Shown: positions 45,114 through 57,548, counted from the stretch's first letter. The stretch is 64,000 nucleotides of DNA from Serratia bockelmannii (GCF_008011855.1 NZ_VOUX01000002.1:124001-188000); one strand, 5' to 3'. Notes: generated from the sequence alone by a model not told the origin. Numbers and translations are program-made.

Positions 45114-46013
45114 CTAGCAGGAAAACAGCGCCGAGAAGTCTTTGTTGCACACGCGCTGCACCGCCGGATGCTGGATCATGCGCTCGGCGAAGATGATGTA
45201 ATACTCCTCCTGCACGCTGTCTATACGTCCAATCTCCACCACGTTATCATCGTTGTAGGTATCCTGCGCATACAGCGTCGGCGCCACGAAGATCGCGTTG
45301 TGGTACATGCCGAAAGCCTTCATCAGCGCCGCATCGTCGAACTCGCCCAGAATCTCCACCTGGATGCCCTGCGTATTGAACCAGTTGAGCAGTTTGCGCC
45401 CCAGCATCGAACGGCGGCCGGGGATCAGCAACTTGCGCTGCTCCAGGCAGGCCGGGAACGGCAACTCCGGCGCCGGCTGGCGACAGAAGAAGCTGATGCC
45501 GCACTCGCCCAGCTTCAGCGAGAACAGCCCTTCCTGCTGGCTGGAGTCCACCGGGCAATCCGACAGGATCATATCCAGCTTGTGCTGGCTGAGCTGCTCC
45601 AGCAGCATCTCGTGCGTCGATTCAAAACAACGCAGGTGGATCTGTTCGTTGTCCACCACCACCGCCGTTTCCAACACCTGGCTGACCAGGCGCTTCGACA
45701 GCGCGTCCGCCACGCCGACGTCGAACAGCAGATTCGACTCTTTGCGATAGTTGACGATATCCAGCATTTCCTGGCTGAGCATAAACATCTTGTCAGCATA
45801 GCGGAACACCAACTGCCCCAGCTCCGAAGGCACCAACCCGCGCCCCTGGCGTTTGAACAGCTTGCCGTCCAACCGCTCTTCTAGCGCCTTGATCTGGCCG
45901 GTGATGGTCTGCGGCGTCAGAAACAACGCTTCAGCGGCGCCGACCACGGAACCGGCCTTGCAGACCTGCCAGAAATAGTAAAGGTGATTAAAGTTGATAT
46001 GCGACATCCTCAC
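45114..46013 (-). CDS. nhaR: LysR-family Na+-responsive activator NhaR
   Basis: Activator of nhaA in response to sodium. The 299-residue protein begins [37 protein letters not shown] (residues about 5-40; winged HTH) and closely follows E. coli NhaR. The GTG at 46013 is preferred: it matches the E. coli start (MxMSHIN) and has GGAGAG six bases upstream; ATG 46007 is the alternative. It lies downstream of nhaA, as in E. coli. Confidence 0.93.
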   Translation of the reverse strand: MRMSHINFNHLYYFWQVCKAGSVVGAAEALFLTPQTITGQIKALEERLDGKLFKRQGRGLVPSELGQLVFRYADKMFMLSQEMLDIVNYRKESNLLFDVGVADALSKRLVSQVLETAVVVDNEQIHLRCFESTHEMLLEQLSQHKLDMILSDCPVDSSQQEGLFSLKLGECGISFFCRQPAPELPFPACLEQRKLLIPGRRSMLGRKLLNWFNTQGIQVEILGEFDDAALMKAFGMYHNAIFVAPTLYAQDTYNDDNVVEIGRIDSVQEEYYIIFAERMIQHPAVQRVCNKDFSALFSC

Positions 46014-46178
46014 GAGCGGCTCTCCTTAACAACGTTTCGCAGCGGCAAACGGTGTGCCGTGACGAGCGACAAACTTCCTTTCCCTGCTTCAGACAACGTA
46101 TAGCCCCATTAGTCCCAACGAAGAACGGCCGAAGCTGCACATATTTTATACCGTACAGCTCCGACCAGCCATTTTATT

Positions 46179-46199
46179 ATGTGCCCTTACCGGGCACAT
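46179..46199. other. Stem-loop between nhaA and nhaR
   Basis: ATGTGCCC (46179-46186) pairs with GGGCACAT (46192-46199) around a TTACC loop, six bases after the nhaA stop. No T tract follows on the minus strand (AATAAAATGG), so it may stabilise nhaA mRNA or partly terminate before nhaR. Confidence 0.5.
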
Positions 46200-46205
46200 T
46201 CAGGA

Positions 46206-47372
46206 TTAACGTACGCGCGGCAACGCCAGACGCAGCAATCCATACCCTACCACCGCCGCAGCCGTCGAGCCCAACAGGATCCCCAGACGGGAATAGGTGC
46301 TGAGCGCCATATCCGCCTCGCCGAACGCCAGCGAGGCGATAAAAATCGACATGGTGAAACCAATACCGCAAAGCACCGAAACGGCAAATACCTGTTTGAA
46401 GCCGATGCCTTCAGGCAAACGGGCGATGCCCATTTTTACCGCCAGCAGGCTGAAGAGGAAAATCCCCAGCGGCTTACCGATAAACAAGCCAGCCGCAATC
46501 CCGACCGGCAGCAGCGACGTCAATCCTTCCAGCGATACGCCCTGCAAAGAGACCCCGGCGTTAGCGAAAGCGAACAGCGGCAGGATCATAAACGCGACCC
46601 ACGGGTGCAGCTCATGCTCCAGCGTTTCCGATGGCGATGGCCCCTTCTTGACGTTCAGCGGGATCATAAAGCCGACGATCACCCCGGCCAACGTCGCGTG
46701 CACCCCGGACTTGAGGATCGCCACCCACAACACCAGGCCAACCATCATATACAGCGAGGTTTTTCCCACGCCACGCCAGTTCATCACCGCCAGCAGCACC
46801 GTCGCCGCCGCTGCCACGCCCAGCGCCACCATCGACACTTCGTGGGTGTAGAACAGCGCGATGATGATAATCACGCCCAGGTCATCGATGATCGCCAACG
46901 CCAGCAGGAATACTTTCAGGCTAGTCGGCACGCGGTTGCCCAGCAGCGCCATTACGCCCAGCGCGAAGGCGATATCGGTCGCGGCCGGGATCGCCCAACC
47001 CTGGCGAGTGACTTCATCCGCGCCGTTGAAAAGCAGGTAAATCAGCGCCGGCGCCAGCATGCCGCCCAGTGCGGCGATCGCCGGAAATACCGCCTTGTCA
47101 CGCCCGGACAGCGAGCCTTGCATCAGCTCGCGCTTGACCTCGAGCCCCACCACCAGGAAGAAGATGGCCATCAGGCCGTCGTTGATCCACAGCAGCAGCG
47201 GCTTGGCGATCTCCAGCGAAGCAATTTTCACCATCACCGGCAGGTTAAGGAATGCCTGATAGATCCCCTGCGCCGGGCTGTTGGCCATGATCAGGGCGAC
47301 GATCGCCGCCGCGATCAGAATGATGCCGCCCGCGGCTTCCTGACGTAAAAATTGACGAATGATGTTGGTCAC
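46206..47372 (-). CDS. nhaA: Na+/H+ antiporter NhaA
   Basis: Electrogenic 2H+/Na+ antiporter for sodium and alkaline tolerance. Starting at GTG 47372 (GGAGAG seven bases upstream) the protein has 388 residues, as in E. coli, and key residues keep E. coli numbering: D163-D164 (AIIDDLG) and H225 ([10 protein letters not shown]). The TTG at 47387 is therefore rejected. About twelve transmembrane segments. A -10-like TATACT (47437-47432) lies upstream. Confidence 0.95.
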   Translation of the reverse strand: MTNIIRQFLRQEAAGGIILIAAAIVALIMANSPAQGIYQAFLNLPVMVKIASLEIAKPLLLWINDGLMAIFFLVVGLEVKRELMQGSLSGRDKAVFPAIAALGGMLAPALIYLLFNGADEVTRQGWAIPAATDIAFALGVMALLGNRVPTSLKVFLLALAIIDDLGVIIIIALFYTHEVSMVALGVAAAATVLLAVMNWRGVGKTSLYMMVGLVLWVAILKSGVHATLAGVIVGFMIPLNVKKGPSPSETLEHELHPWVAFMILPLFAFANAGVSLQGVSLEGLTSLLPVGIAAGLFIGKPLGIFLFSLLAVKMGIARLPEGIGFKQVFAVSVLCGIGFTMSIFIASLAFGEADMALSTYSRLGILLGSTAAAVVGYGLLRLALPRVR

Positions 47373-47550
47373 AGTACGTCTCTCCAAATCTGTGCAGGAC
47401 GTAGCGCCCTGCGAACCACAGTCATGAAGTGAGTATAGAGGGCGTTTTAGTTCGAAAAAATAAGTTTATAAATGCTAAATAACTCGAAAAAACCGATCAA
47501 AAGCACGAGTAAATCACATTATTCTTAGGGAATGAGCGTTGTAGCACGCA

Positions 47551-47580
47551 AATAAAAACCCCGGGCAAATGCCCGGGGTT
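47551..47580 (-). terminator. dnaKJ terminator
   Basis: An 11-bp perfect stem AACCCCGGGCA / TGCCCGGGGTT (47557-47580) followed on the minus strand by a T-rich tract (TTTTTATT), 27 bases after the dnaJ stop. Confidence 0.92.
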
Positions 47581-47607
47581 CTAACATAAACCAACAGAAA
47601 CAGAAGG

Positions 47608-48732
47608 TTAGCGAGTCAGATCGTCAAAGAACTTTTTCACCCCGTCGAAGAAGCTCTTCGAGCGCGGGCTGTTCTTGTCGCCGGATGGGCCGCCCAGGCT
47701 CTCTTCCAGCTCACGCAACAGTTGCTTCTGCTTGTCGTTCAGATTGACCGGTGTTTCCACCACTACGCGGCACAGCAGGTCGCCCTGGCTGCCCCCACGC
47801 ACCGATTTCACACCCTTGCCGCGCATGCGGAACAGCTTGCCGGTTTGGGTCTCCGAAGGCACCTTCAGTTTCACCCGGCCATCCAGCGTCGGCACTTCAA
47901 TCTCGCCGCCCAGCGCCGCCATGGCGAAGTTGATCGGCACTTCACAGTACAGGTTGTTGCCTTCACGTTCGAAGATCGGGTGCGCCTTCACCTGCACCTG
48001 AACGTACAGATCGCCCGCCGGTGCGCCGTGCTCGCCGGCTTCGCCTTCACCCGCCAGGCGGATGCGGTCGCCAGTATCGACGCCGGCCGGAATTTTCACC
48101 GACAGCGTTTTGGATTTCTCAACCCGGCCGTGACCGTGGCACTTGTTGCACGGATCTTTGATGATCTGGCCGCGGCCATGGCAGTGTGGACACGCCTGCT
48201 GCACGGTGAAGAAGCCCTGACGCATTTGCACCTGGCCTTGACCGTGACAGGTTGGGCAGGTGACCGGTGAACTGCCCGGCTTGGCGCCGCTGCCGTGGCA
48301 GACGTCGCACTCTTCCAGCGTCGGGATGCGGATCTCTTTGGTGACGCCACGTACCGCTTCCTCGAGGGTCAGCTCCATGTTATAGCGCAGATCAGAACCG
48401 CGGCTGGCGCGCTGACGGCGGCCTCCGCCGAAGATATCGCCAAACACGTCGCCAAAGATATCGCTGAAGTCGGCACCGCCGCCAAAGCCGCCGCCGCCCA
48501 TGCCGCCCTGTTCAAAGGCCGCGTGGCCATACTGGTCGTAGGCCGCGCGTTTCTGGTCGTCGGTCAGGACTTCGTAAGCTTCTTTAACTTCTTTAAACTT
48601 GGTTTCGGCGTCTTGTTCCTGGTTGCGGTCAGGATGGTATTTCATCGCCAGGCGTTTATACGCCTTTTTGATCTCACGTTCATCCGCCGTCTTGCTGACG
48701 CCGAGAATCTCGTAATAGTCTTTCTTCGCCAT
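47608..48732 (-). CDS. dnaJ: Co-chaperone DnaJ (Hsp40)
   Basis: Delivers substrates to DnaK and stimulates its ATPase. The 374-residue type I J protein has the J domain (HPD in MKYHPDRN, about 33-35), a Gly/Phe linker, four CxxCxGxG zinc repeats (about 143-207) and the C-terminal beta domains. ATG 48732 ([12 protein letters not shown]) is the family start; the frame extends upstream. Confidence 0.98.
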   Translation of the reverse strand: MAKKDYYEILGVSKTADEREIKKAYKRLAMKYHPDRNQEQDAETKFKEVKEAYEVLTDDQKRAAYDQYGHAAFEQGGMGGGGFGGGADFSDIFGDVFGDIFGGGRRQRASRGSDLRYNMELTLEEAVRGVTKEIRIPTLEECDVCHGSGAKPGSSPVTCPTCHGQGQVQMRQGFFTVQQACPHCHGRGQIIKDPCNKCHGHGRVEKSKTLSVKIPAGVDTGDRIRLAGEGEAGEHGAPAGDLYVQVQVKAHPIFEREGNNLYCEVPINFAMAALGGEIEVPTLDGRVKLKVPSETQTGKLFRMRGKGVKSVRGGSQGDLLCRVVVETPVNLNDKQKQLLRELEESLGGPSGDKNSPRSKSFFDGVKKFFDDLTR

Positions 48733-48757
48733 TCTTTCGCTTACCCTTAACATGCGT

Positions 48758-48789
48758 GCACGGGCGCAGAGTTGCCTCGACGCCCGTGC
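48758..48789 (-). other. Intercistronic stem-loop dnaK-dnaJ
   Basis: GCACGGGCG and CGCCCGTGC (48758-48766 and 48781-48789) form a 9-bp perfect stem with a 14-base loop in the 106-base gap. No T tract follows, so a role in mRNA processing or in setting the dnaK:dnaJ ratio is more likely than full termination. Confidence 0.6.
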
Positions 48790-48838
48790 TGGTTTCCGGT
48801 AGCGGCATCTCGGCCGCCCCGTGCCCGCTTAAGGGCGA

Positions 48839-50752
<1,914 letters not shown>

Positions 50753-50800
50753 CTAAACGTCTCCACTAAAAAATTCATAATCAGTCAGGTTGCTAACCTA

Positions 50801-50827
50801 TATGCGGGCGATTTTTTGCTTTTCAAC
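50801..50827 (-). promoter_or_regulatory. Heat-shock (sigma32) promoter P2 of dnaK
   Basis: -35 GTTGAAA (50827-50821), 12-base spacer, -10 CCCGCATA (50808-50801) on the minus strand, inside a GGGCAGTTGAAA context like E. coli dnaK P2. It is nearer the start codon than P1. Confidence 0.7.
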
Positions 50828-50876
50828 TGCCCGATATCTCAGTGCGACCCGCGGTTAGCAGCTGCGGTTGCAAATA

Positions 50877-50904
50877 AGATGGGGCCATCCCGTCCGGCAT
50901 CAAG
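50877..50904 (-). promoter_or_regulatory. Heat-shock (sigma32) promoter P1 of dnaK
   Basis: -35 CTTGATG (50904-50898), 13-base spacer, -10 CCCCATCT (50884-50877) on the minus strand, very close to the E. coli dnaK P1 sequence (CCCTTGATG ... CCCCATTTA), followed by the same CAACCGCAG. Confidence 0.88.
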
Positions 50905-51076
50905 GGGCAAGGCGAAAAAAATTTCTTTTTTTATCGTCATTCAGATCATTGTTTCCGGCTGCGGGGATCATTATGATGCGCGCGCTCTGGTGGAAAACTT
51001 CGATTTTTTGGCCATTCAGACCATTTATGATTTTACTTCGCTGTTTCCGTTAATTTTCTGTTATCGCAGAGGACTT

Positions 51077-51676
51077 ATGCACACCAACAAGTTGGCGAAT
51101 CCCGGCCCTCTCGGCCTGATGGGCTTCGGGATGACCACCGTCTTGCTGAACCTGCACAACGCGGGCTTTTTCCCACTGAACTCCGCCATCATCAGCATGG
51201 GGATTTTCTTCGGTGGCCTGGCCCAGATCCTGGCCGGCCTGCTGGAGTACAAGAAGGGCAACACCTTCGGCATGACTGCGTTCACCGCCTACGGCAGCTT
51301 CTGGCTGAGCCTGGTCGGCCTGCTGCTGCTGCCGCGTTTGGGCCTGGCTGAAGCCACCGAGGCGCACGTGCTGGGCATCTACCTGGCGCTGTGGGGCGTC
51401 TTCACCCTGTTCATGTTCTTTGGCACCCTGGGCGCCAACCGCGTGCTGCAGTTCGTGTTCGCCAGCCTGACGCTGCTGTTCGCCCTGCTGGCCGTCGGCA
51501 ACATCACCGGCAACCACGCGCTGCTGACCTTCGCCGGTTATGAGGGCATCATCTGCGGTGCCAGCGCCATTTACCTGGCGATGGCCGAAGTGCTCAACGA
51601 GCAATACGGCCGCACCGTGCTGCCAATTGGCGAGCCGGCTCCGGCCCGCGTCGCGGCATCGCCGGTCACGGCGTAA
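51077..51676 (+). CDS. satP: Acetate/succinate:H+ symporter SatP
   Basis: A 199-residue six-helix member of the AceTr/GPR1-FUN34-YaaH family. The signature NPGPLGLMGFGMTTVLLNLHNAG (about 8-30) and GLLEYKKGNTFGMTAFTAYGSFW are present. E. coli SatP moves acetate and succinate. The start ATG 51077 has a GAGGA ribosome site; the same frame runs open far upstream through the dnaK antisense and must be trimmed. The C-terminal tail is about ten residues longer than in E. coli. Confidence 0.94.
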   Translation: MHTNKLANPGPLGLMGFGMTTVLLNLHNAGFFPLNSAIISMGIFFGGLAQILAGLLEYKKGNTFGMTAFTAYGSFWLSLVGLLLLPRLGLAEATEAHVLGIYLALWGVFTLFMFFGTLGANRVLQFVFASLTLLFALLAVGNITGNHALLTFAGYEGIICGASAIYLAMAEVLNEQYGRTVLPIGEPAPARVAASPVTA

Positions 51677-51692
51677 TCGCCCTTCCCTGACG

Positions 51693-51722
51693 AAAAAGCC
51701 CTGCAGTGCAGGGCTTTTTTTT
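51693..51722. terminator. Bidirectional terminator satP / MFS gene
   Basis: AAAAAGCCCTGCA and TGCAGGGCTTTTTTTT form a long symmetrical stem, 16 bases after satP and abutting the stop codon of the convergent MFS gene. T tracts on both arms. Confidence 0.9.
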
Positions 51723-53028
51723 AGCTGTAGGAACCGGCTCGCCGCTCGCCGGCTTCGCTGTTCAGGTCGCGATGCAGGTAGACGCCGAGCAGCAGCCCGA
51801 TGAGCGACAGCGCCAGCACATAGTAAGCGGGCGCTAACGGGGTCAATTTCATGATCAACGTCACAAAAATAGGGGTTAAACCGCCAAAAATAGCGTACGA
51901 GACGTTATATGAGAACGAGATGCCGGTAAACCGCACTTCTGCCGGGAAGGCCCGCACCATCACATACGGCACGGCCCCCACCACGCCTACGCTGAAGCCC
52001 ACCAGCGCATAGCAGGCGAACAACATTTCCGGGCGCACGCCCACCGTTTGATAGAACAGCCAGCTGCAGCCGGCCAGCAGCACACTGCCGACCACCAGCG
52101 TTTTGCTGGCGCCGAAGCGATCGGCCGACAAACCGGCGACAATGCAGCCGGCGATCAGCATGATGGTGGCGATACTGTTGGCCTGCAGCGTCAAAGCCGG
52201 CGCAATGGCGAACTGTTTTTGCAGATAGGTTGGGGTCATCAGGATCACCACCACGATACCCGCAGAGAGCAACCAGGTCAGCAGCATCGACACCGCCACT
52301 TCCCGTTTGTGATTGAGCACCACCGATTTCAGCGGCAGCTCTTCGGCCAGCGCTTTACGCGCCTGCATCTCGATAAAGATTGGCGTTTCCTGCAGCCAGC
52401 GGCGCAGGTACATCGCCACCAAGCCGAACATGCCACCCAACAGGAAAGGAATACGCCAGCCGCCGCCGGCGATGCTCTGCGGGCTAAGCGTGGTATTGAT
52501 CACCGTCGCCACCACCGAACCCAGCAAGATGCCTACCGTCAACCCGGCGGTCAGCGTGCCGCAGGCGAAGCCGATGCGCCGGCGCGGCACGTGTTCGGCG
52601 ACGAAGACCCAGGCGCCCGGCACCTCACCGCCGATCGCCGCGCCTTGCAGCACGCGCATCAACAGCAGCAGCAGCGGCGCGGCGATGCCGATGCTGGCGT
52701 AGGTCGGCAGCAGACCCATCGCCAGCGTCGGCAACGCCATCAGCAGAATGCTCAGGGTAAACATCTTTTTGCGGCCGACCAGATCGCCGAAGTGCGCCAT
52801 CACGATGCCGCCCAGCGGGCGGGCAAGATAGCCGGCGGCGAAGATGCCGAAGGTTTGCACCAGCCGCAGCCACTCCGGCATGTCCGCCGGGAAGAACAGA
52901 TCGCCGACCACGGCGGCGAAGAACACGAAGATGATGAAGTCGTAAAACTCCAGCGCGCCGCCCAACGCGGCCAACGTCAGCGTTTTGTAGTCTTGCCGGT
53001 TCAGCCGGCGATTAGTGTCGTGAGGCAT
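51721..53028 (-). CDS. MFS transporter, metabolite:H+ symporter (MHS) type
   Basis: A 435-residue twelve-helix MFS carrier of the metabolite:H+ symporter (ProP/ShiA-like) group: GGALEFYDFIIFVFFAA in helix 1 (about 23-39), RPLGGIVMAHFGDLVGRKKMF loop motif (about 76-96) and RVLQGAAIGGEVPGAWVFVAEH (about 124-145). Substrates of the group are small organic acids or zwitterions; none can be assigned here. It separates satP from mog, which are neighbours in E. coli, so it is an accessory insertion. Confidence 0.85.
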   Translation of the reverse strand: MPHDTNRRLNRQDYKTLTLAALGGALEFYDFIIFVFFAAVVGDLFFPADMPEWLRLVQTFGIFAAGYLARPLGGIVMAHFGDLVGRKKMFTLSILLMALPTLAMGLLPTYASIGIAAPLLLLLMRVLQGAAIGGEVPGAWVFVAEHVPRRRIGFACGTLTAGLTVGILLGSVVATVINTTLSPQSIAGGGWRIPFLLGGMFGLVAMYLRRWLQETPIFIEMQARKALAEELPLKSVVLNHKREVAVSMLLTWLLSAGIVVVILMTPTYLQKQFAIAPALTLQANSIATIMLIAGCIVAGLSADRFGASKTLVVGSVLLAGCSWLFYQTVGVRPEMLFACYALVGFSVGVVGAVPYVMVRAFPAEVRFTGISFSYNVSYAIFGGLTPIFVTLIMKLTPLAPAYYVLALSLIGLLLGVYLHRDLNSEAGERRAGSYS

Positions 53029-53152
53029 AGGGCACCGTCGGTAAAGGCTGTAAAAATAAAAGCCGCAGGCTTTCTGTAAAAGAATCCTTACTATAACGGC
53101 AAATTATTTTCACACCAGACGGGCTGAAGCCGATCTCGCAGAACGCTGAAAT

Positions 53153-53740
53153 TTAGAGGTTTATCTCGCGACGCGCGCTCTTTGGCCGAAATGCTGCTAC
53201 CACCGCGGCGTGCGTTTCGACGTAAGGCCCGTCGAGCAGTTGAATGCAATAAGGCACGCTGGCGAAGATGCCGTGCACCACCGCATTGCCCTGCTCATCC
53301 TTTACCCCTTCCAGCGTTTCTTTGATCGACTTCGGTTGGCCGGGCAAGTTGATGATCAGCGCCTGCTTGCGGATCGCTCCCACCTGGCGAGAAAGAATTG
53401 CCGTTGGCACATAGTGTAGGCTGATCTGACGCATTTGCTCGCCGAAGCCGGGCATCACGCGATCGGCGATCGCCAGCGTGGCGTCGGGGGTGACGTCGCG
53501 ACGCGCCGGCCCGGTACCGCCGGTGGTCAGCACCAGATGGCAGCCCATTTCGTCCACCAGCTCACACAGCGTTTGTTCAATTTGCGTCTGCTCATCGGGG
53601 ATCAGCCGGGTTTCCAGCTTGAACGGCGTCGCCAGCGCGCCGGCCAGCCACTCCTCCAGCGCCGGAATGCCTTTATCCTGGTAAACGCCGCCGGAAGCGC
53701 GGTCAGAAACGGAAACCAAACCAATACGTAAAATATCCAT
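53153..53740 (-). CDS. mog: Molybdopterin adenylyltransferase
   Basis: Adenylates molybdopterin before molybdenum insertion in Moco synthesis. The 195-residue MoaB/Mog-fold protein shows LVLTTGGTGPARRDVTPDAT (about 69-88), the MPT-binding signature, and INLPGQPKSIKE (about 129-140). Length equals E. coli Mog. Gene order talB-mog is as in E. coli. Confidence 0.96.
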   Translation of the reverse strand: MDILRIGLVSVSDRASGGVYQDKGIPALEEWLAGALATPFKLETRLIPDEQTQIEQTLCELVDEMGCHLVLTTGGTGPARRDVTPDATLAIADRVMPGFGEQMRQISLHYVPTAILSRQVGAIRKQALIINLPGQPKSIKETLEGVKDEQGNAVVHGIFASVPYCIQLLDGPYVETHAAVVAAFRPKSARREINL

Positions 53741-53844
53741 GCGTAACCTCTACAGCCTGATGGGGTCCGAACGGGTTCGTCTCCCGTTCTGTTGTCATTG
53801 CCGAGAGTATAAGGGCTTCCCCCGCCGGCGGGAGCGTCGGGCAT

Positions 53845-53873
53845 AAAAAAAGGTGGCCTGAGCCACCTTTTTA
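53845..53873 (-). terminator. talB terminator
   Basis: AGGTGGC / GCCACCT with a four-base loop (53851-53868) and, on the minus strand, seven T (53850-53844). It is about 24 bases after the talB stop. A-runs on the other side make it nearly symmetrical. Confidence 0.9.
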
Positions 53874-53891
53874 CTGCGCGATCTGCAGGAA

Positions 53892-54845
53892 TTACAGCAG
53901 GTCGGCGATCATTTTTTCCAGTTTACCCTGGTCTACGGCGAACTTGCGGATGCCGTCGGTCAGTTTCTCAACCGCCATCGGATCCTGGTTGTGCTGCCAG
54001 TAGAACTCAGGTTCGGTCAGTGCGGCAGGACGCGCCTTCACTTCACCGGTGTAAGACAGTTTGCGCTCCAGCGCGCCTTCGCTCTCCGCCAGCTCTTTCA
54101 GCAGCGCAGGCGCGATGGTCAGGCGGTCGCAGCCGGCCAGTTCGATGATTTCGCCGACGTTACGGAAGCTGGCGCCCATCACCACGGTGTTGTAACCGTG
54201 CTGTTTGTAGTACTGGTAAATTTCGGTCACGGAGATCACGCCCGGATCTTCGTGCGGGGCGAACTCTTTCTTGTCGCCGTTGGCTTTGTACCAGTCGAGG
54301 ATACGGCCAACGAACGGCGAGATCAGGTAAACGCCGGCTTCGGCACAGGCGCGAGCCTGAGCGAAGGAGAACAGCAGCGTCAGGTTACAGTTGATGCCTT
54401 CTTTCTCCAGCTGCTCCGCCGCGCGGATGCCCTGCCAGGTCGAGGCCAGTTTGATCAGAATGCGATCGTTGCTGATGCCGGCTTCGTTGTACAGCTTGAT
54501 CAGGCGCTTGGCCTTGGCCACGCTGGCAACGGTGTCGTAAGACAGACGCGCGTCAACCTCGGTGGAGATGCGGCCCGGAACCAGTTTGAGGATCTCCAGA
54601 CCGATGTTGACTGCCAGCTTGTCGGCGGCGTCGGCGATCTGCTGCTCGCGATCGCTGCTCTGGCCGCGCGCCCAGGCGATGGCTTCGTCAATCAGTTTGC
54701 GGTATTCAGGAATTTGGGCTGCATTGAGGATCAGCGAAGGGTTGGTTGTGGCGTCCTGCGGTTGATACAGCTTCATTGCCGCGATATCACCCGTATCTGC
54801 AACCACTGTAGTCAGCTGGCGCAGGGAAGTTAATTTGTCGGTCAT
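53892..54845 (-). CDS. talB: Transaldolase
   Basis: Non-oxidative pentose-phosphate enzyme. The 317-residue protein (same as E. coli TalB) carries the Schiff-base lysine at position 132 (ILIKLAST) and the DATTNPSLI signature (31-39). A probable promoter upstream has -35 TTGCGC (54935-54930), 16-base spacer, and extended -10 TGT-TATTAT (-10 at 54913-54908). Confidence 0.97.
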   Translation of the reverse strand: MTDKLTSLRQLTTVVADTGDIAAMKLYQPQDATTNPSLILNAAQIPEYRKLIDEAIAWARGQSSDREQQIADAADKLAVNIGLEILKLVPGRISTEVDARLSYDTVASVAKAKRLIKLYNEAGISNDRILIKLASTWQGIRAAEQLEKEGINCNLTLLFSFAQARACAEAGVYLISPFVGRILDWYKANGDKKEFAPHEDPGVISVTEIYQYYKQHGYNTVVMGASFRNVGEIIELAGCDRLTIAPALLKELAESEGALERKLSYTGEVKARPAALTEPEFYWQHNQDPMAVEKLTDGIRKFAVDQGKLEKMIADLL

Positions 54846-55228
54846 GTTGGCATTATCTCATCGTTTGTGCATGAACTTTTGGCATTGTTCAACCATGCCC
54901 TGCCCTGATAATAACATGCGCCAAGCCCGGCGCAAGGCTGGAAAACCGCGGCGCGCAAGCATCTGTTTTATCCTTGGGCGAGCAACCGTTTACGCCGATA
55001 TCTTTCGCCATAACCGAGCGGATGGAAAGGCAATAACGTGCTATCGCCCGAATAAATTATGTTAAATTCGAAAAAATTGATGCAATTCGTCCGCTAATCT
55101 GCGAAAAATCTTAATCGACTGACGCCGGACCGATTCCAGCTAAGCTCTTGTAAAAAATAGGCCAATGTTTTTCACCTGCGGTGGATGCTGACAGGTGCGC
55201 ATGACATTTCGATAAGAGGAGGGATCCC
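54846..55228. other. Divergent regulatory region talB / AGCS symporter (383 bases)
   Basis: No gene supported. The talB promoter sits at 54908-54935. On the symporter side, an imperfect leader hairpin may form between CACCTG (55173-55178) and CAGGTG (55192-55197), 31 bases before the start codon. The glycine riboswitch found before some AGCS genes was looked for and not recognised. Confidence 0.55.
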
Positions 55229-56665
55229 TTGACGGACCTGATGAATTTTATAAACAACATTTTGTGGGGGTCAGTGCTGATTTATCTGTTGCTCGGCACC
55301 GGCATCTACTTCACGTTGCGTACCCGCTTTATCCAGCTTCGCCACTTCAGCCACATGTTCTCGGTGTTGAAAAACAGCAATAAAAGCGACAGCGCCGGCA
55401 TCTCCTCTTTTCAGGCGCTCTGTACCACGCTGGCGGCGCGCGTCGGCACCGGTAACCTGACCGGCGTCGCCATTGCCCTCACCGCCGGCGGCCCCGGCGC
55501 CATCTTCTGGATGTGGGTGGTGGCGTTTATCGGCATGGCCACCTCCTTTGTGGAAAGCTCGCTGGCTCAGCTCTACAAAACCAAAGACGATAACGGCAAC
55601 TACCGCGGTGGCCCGGCCTATTACATGGAAAAAGGTCTCGGCATGCGCTGGATGGGCGTGCTGTTCTCCATCTTCCTGATCATCGCGTTCGGCCTGGTAT
55701 TCAACGCCGTGCAGGCCAACTCCATCGCCCAGGCCTCCGCCGTCGCCTTCCATTTGCAGCCGCTGCACGTCGGCATCGGCCTGGTGTTGCTGAGCGGCGT
55801 GGTGATCTTCGGCGGCATCCGTTCCATCGCCAAAGTGGCCGAACTGGTGGTGCCGCTGATGGCCGGCGCCTACCTGCTGTTGGCTCTCTGGGTGATTGGC
55901 CATAACATCGAACACATGCCGGCGATCCTGGCGCTGATCTTCAAAAGCGCCTTCGGCCTGCAGGAAGCCGCGGCCGGCGCCGTCGGTTACGGTATTTCCC
56001 AGGCGATGACTCAGGGCGTGCAGCGTGGCCTGTTCTCCAACGAAGCCGGCATGGGCTCGGCGCCCAACGCGGCGGCGTCCGCCTCGCCTTATCCGCCGCA
56101 TCCGGCTTCGCAAGGTTATGTGCAAATGCTCGGGGTGTTTATCGATACCATCGTCATCTGCAGCGCCACCGCGGCGATCATCCTCTCTTCCGGCATACTC
56201 AATCAGCCGACCGACAGCATCAGCGGCATCGATCTGACCCAGCGCGCGCTGTCAACCGCCGTCGGCAGTTGGGGGGCACCGTTCGTCGCCATCGCCATCT
56301 TCTTCTTCGCCTTCACCTCGATCATCGCCAACTATGCCTATGCCGAGAGCAACCTGGTGTTCCTCGAGCACAACCACCCGGGCGGCCTGCTGATTTTCCG
56401 CTGCGTGGCGCTGGGCATGGTGATGTTCGGCGCGCTGGCGGAGCTGCCGCTGGTGTGGAAAATGGCAGATACCTCCATGGCCCTGATGGCGATCACCAAC
56501 CTGACGGCGATCCTGCTGCTGTCGCGGGTGGCGCTGAAACTGGCCGACGACTACCATCGCCAACGCCGCCTGGGCAAGCTGCCAACCTTCGACGCCACCC
56601 GTTATCCGGAGCTGAAGTCGCAGCTGGAGCCGGGCGTGTGGGACGACCAAAAGCCGCCGCGCTGA
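55229..56665 (+). CDS. yaaJ: Alanine/glycine:cation symporter (AGCS family), YaaJ-like
   Basis: A 478-residue Na+-coupled amino acid symporter of the AGCS family: [33 protein letters not shown] (in part, residues about 67-95), [18 protein letters not shown] and [19 protein letters not shown] (about 269-287). The start is taken as TTG 55229, which has AGGAGG seven bases upstream and aligns [16 protein letters not shown] with E. coli YaaJ MPDFFSFINSVLWGSV. It lies between talB and yaaA as in E. coli, although there it is transcribed relative to talB in the same divergent way. Confidence 0.9.
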   Translation: MTDLMNFINNILWGSVLIYLLLGTGIYFTLRTRFIQLRHFSHMFSVLKNSNKSDSAGISSFQALCTTLAARVGTGNLTGVAIALTAGGPGAIFWMWVVAFIGMATSFVESSLAQLYKTKDDNGNYRGGPAYYMEKGLGMRWMGVLFSIFLIIAFGLVFNAVQANSIAQASAVAFHLQPLHVGIGLVLLSGVVIFGGIRSIAKVAELVVPLMAGAYLLLALWVIGHNIEHMPAILALIFKSAFGLQEAAAGAVGYGISQAMTQGVQRGLFSNEAGMGSAPNAAASASPYPPHPASQGYVQMLGVFIDTIVICSATAAIILSSGILNQPTDSISGIDLTQRALSTAVGSWGAPFVAIAIFFFAFTSIIANYAYAESNLVFLEHNHPGGLLIFRCVALGMVMFGALAELPLVWKMADTSMALMAITNLTAILLLSRVALKLADDYHRQRRLGKLPTFDATRYPELKSQLEPGVWDDQKPPR

Positions 56666-56771
56666 GTTTTCCGGGGCGCCTGCGATACGCGCCCCGGCCT
56701 ATTGGACCGATTGCCCCTTTTTCCCGCGCTTTTTGCTACAGTATCCGCACTTGGATAAACAGGATCTGGCC

Positions 56772-57548
56772 ATGCTCGTTATTATTTCCCCTGCAAAAAC
56801 GCTCGATTACGAAAGCCCGCTGGCGACAGAACGCTTCACGCAGCCCGAACTGCTGGACAAGTCGAAACAGCTGATCAAAATTTGCCGCGAGCTGACGCCG
56901 GCGCAAATCGCCAGCCTGATGAGCATCAGCGACAAGCTGGCTGGGCTGAACGCCGCGCGCTTTAGCGAGTGGCAGCCGACATTTACCCCGGACAATGCCC
57001 GTCAGGCGCTGCTGGCGTTCAAAGGCGACGTTTACACCGGCCTGCAGGCGCAGGATTTCAGCGAAGCCGATTTCGACTTCGCCCAGCAGCATCTGCGCAT
57101 GCTGTCCGGCCTGTATGGCGTACTGCGCCCGCTCGATCTGATGATGCCGTATCGGCTGGAGATGGGCATCAAGCTGGAAAACCCGAAGGGCAAAGACCTG
57201 TACAGCTTCTGGGGCGATCAGATCACCAAAAAGCTCAACGAAGCGCTGGAGCAGCAGGGCGATGACGTGGTGGTCAATCTGGCGTCCGACGAGTATTTCA
57301 AGGCGGTGAAGCCAGCCAAACTGCACGGCGCGCTGATCAAACCGGTGTTCCTCGACGAGAAGAACGGCAAGTACAAGGTCATCAGTTTCTACGCCAAGAA
57401 AGCGCGCGGGTTGATGAGCCGCTTTATCATCAAGAACCGCCTGACGCGCAGCGAACAGTTGGTGGACTTCAACCTGGAAGGCTACGCCTTCGACGAAGCC
57501 GCCTCGCAGGGTAATGAACTGGTGTTCAAACGCCCGGAGCAGGCATAA
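56772..57548 (+). CDS. yaaA: Peroxide stress resistance protein YaaA
   Basis: A 258-residue DUF328 protein, same length as E. coli YaaA, which lowers intracellular iron and limits oxidative DNA damage under peroxide stress. It begins [16 protein letters not shown] and keeps the [16 protein letters not shown] block near residue 205. ATG 56772 is chosen over the frame's upstream ATG at 56733. Confidence 0.95.
   Translation: MLVIISPAKTLDYESPLATERFTQPELLDKSKQLIKICRELTPAQIASLMSISDKLAGLNAARFSEWQPTFTPDNARQALLAFKGDVYTGLQAQDFSEADFDFAQQHLRMLSGLYGVLRPLDLMMPYRLEMGIKLENPKGKDLYSFWGDQITKKLNEALEQQGDDVVVNLASDEYFKAVKPAKLHGALIKPVFLDEKNGKYKVISFYAKKARGLMSRFIIKNRLTRSEQLVDFNLEGYAFDEAASQGNELVFKRPEQA

Larger units (their letters stand above)
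50753..51076. other. Divergent regulatory region dnaK / satP (324 bases)
   Basis: Holds the two dnaK heat-shock promoters. The satP side (about 50920-51076) is AT-rich with T-runs and no confident promoter. No separate gene supported. Confidence 0.7.

Noticed and set aside
55000-55228. Glycine riboswitch before the alanine/glycine symporter
   Set aside because: No GGAGAG-type tandem aptamer core could be recognised; only a simple stem was seen.
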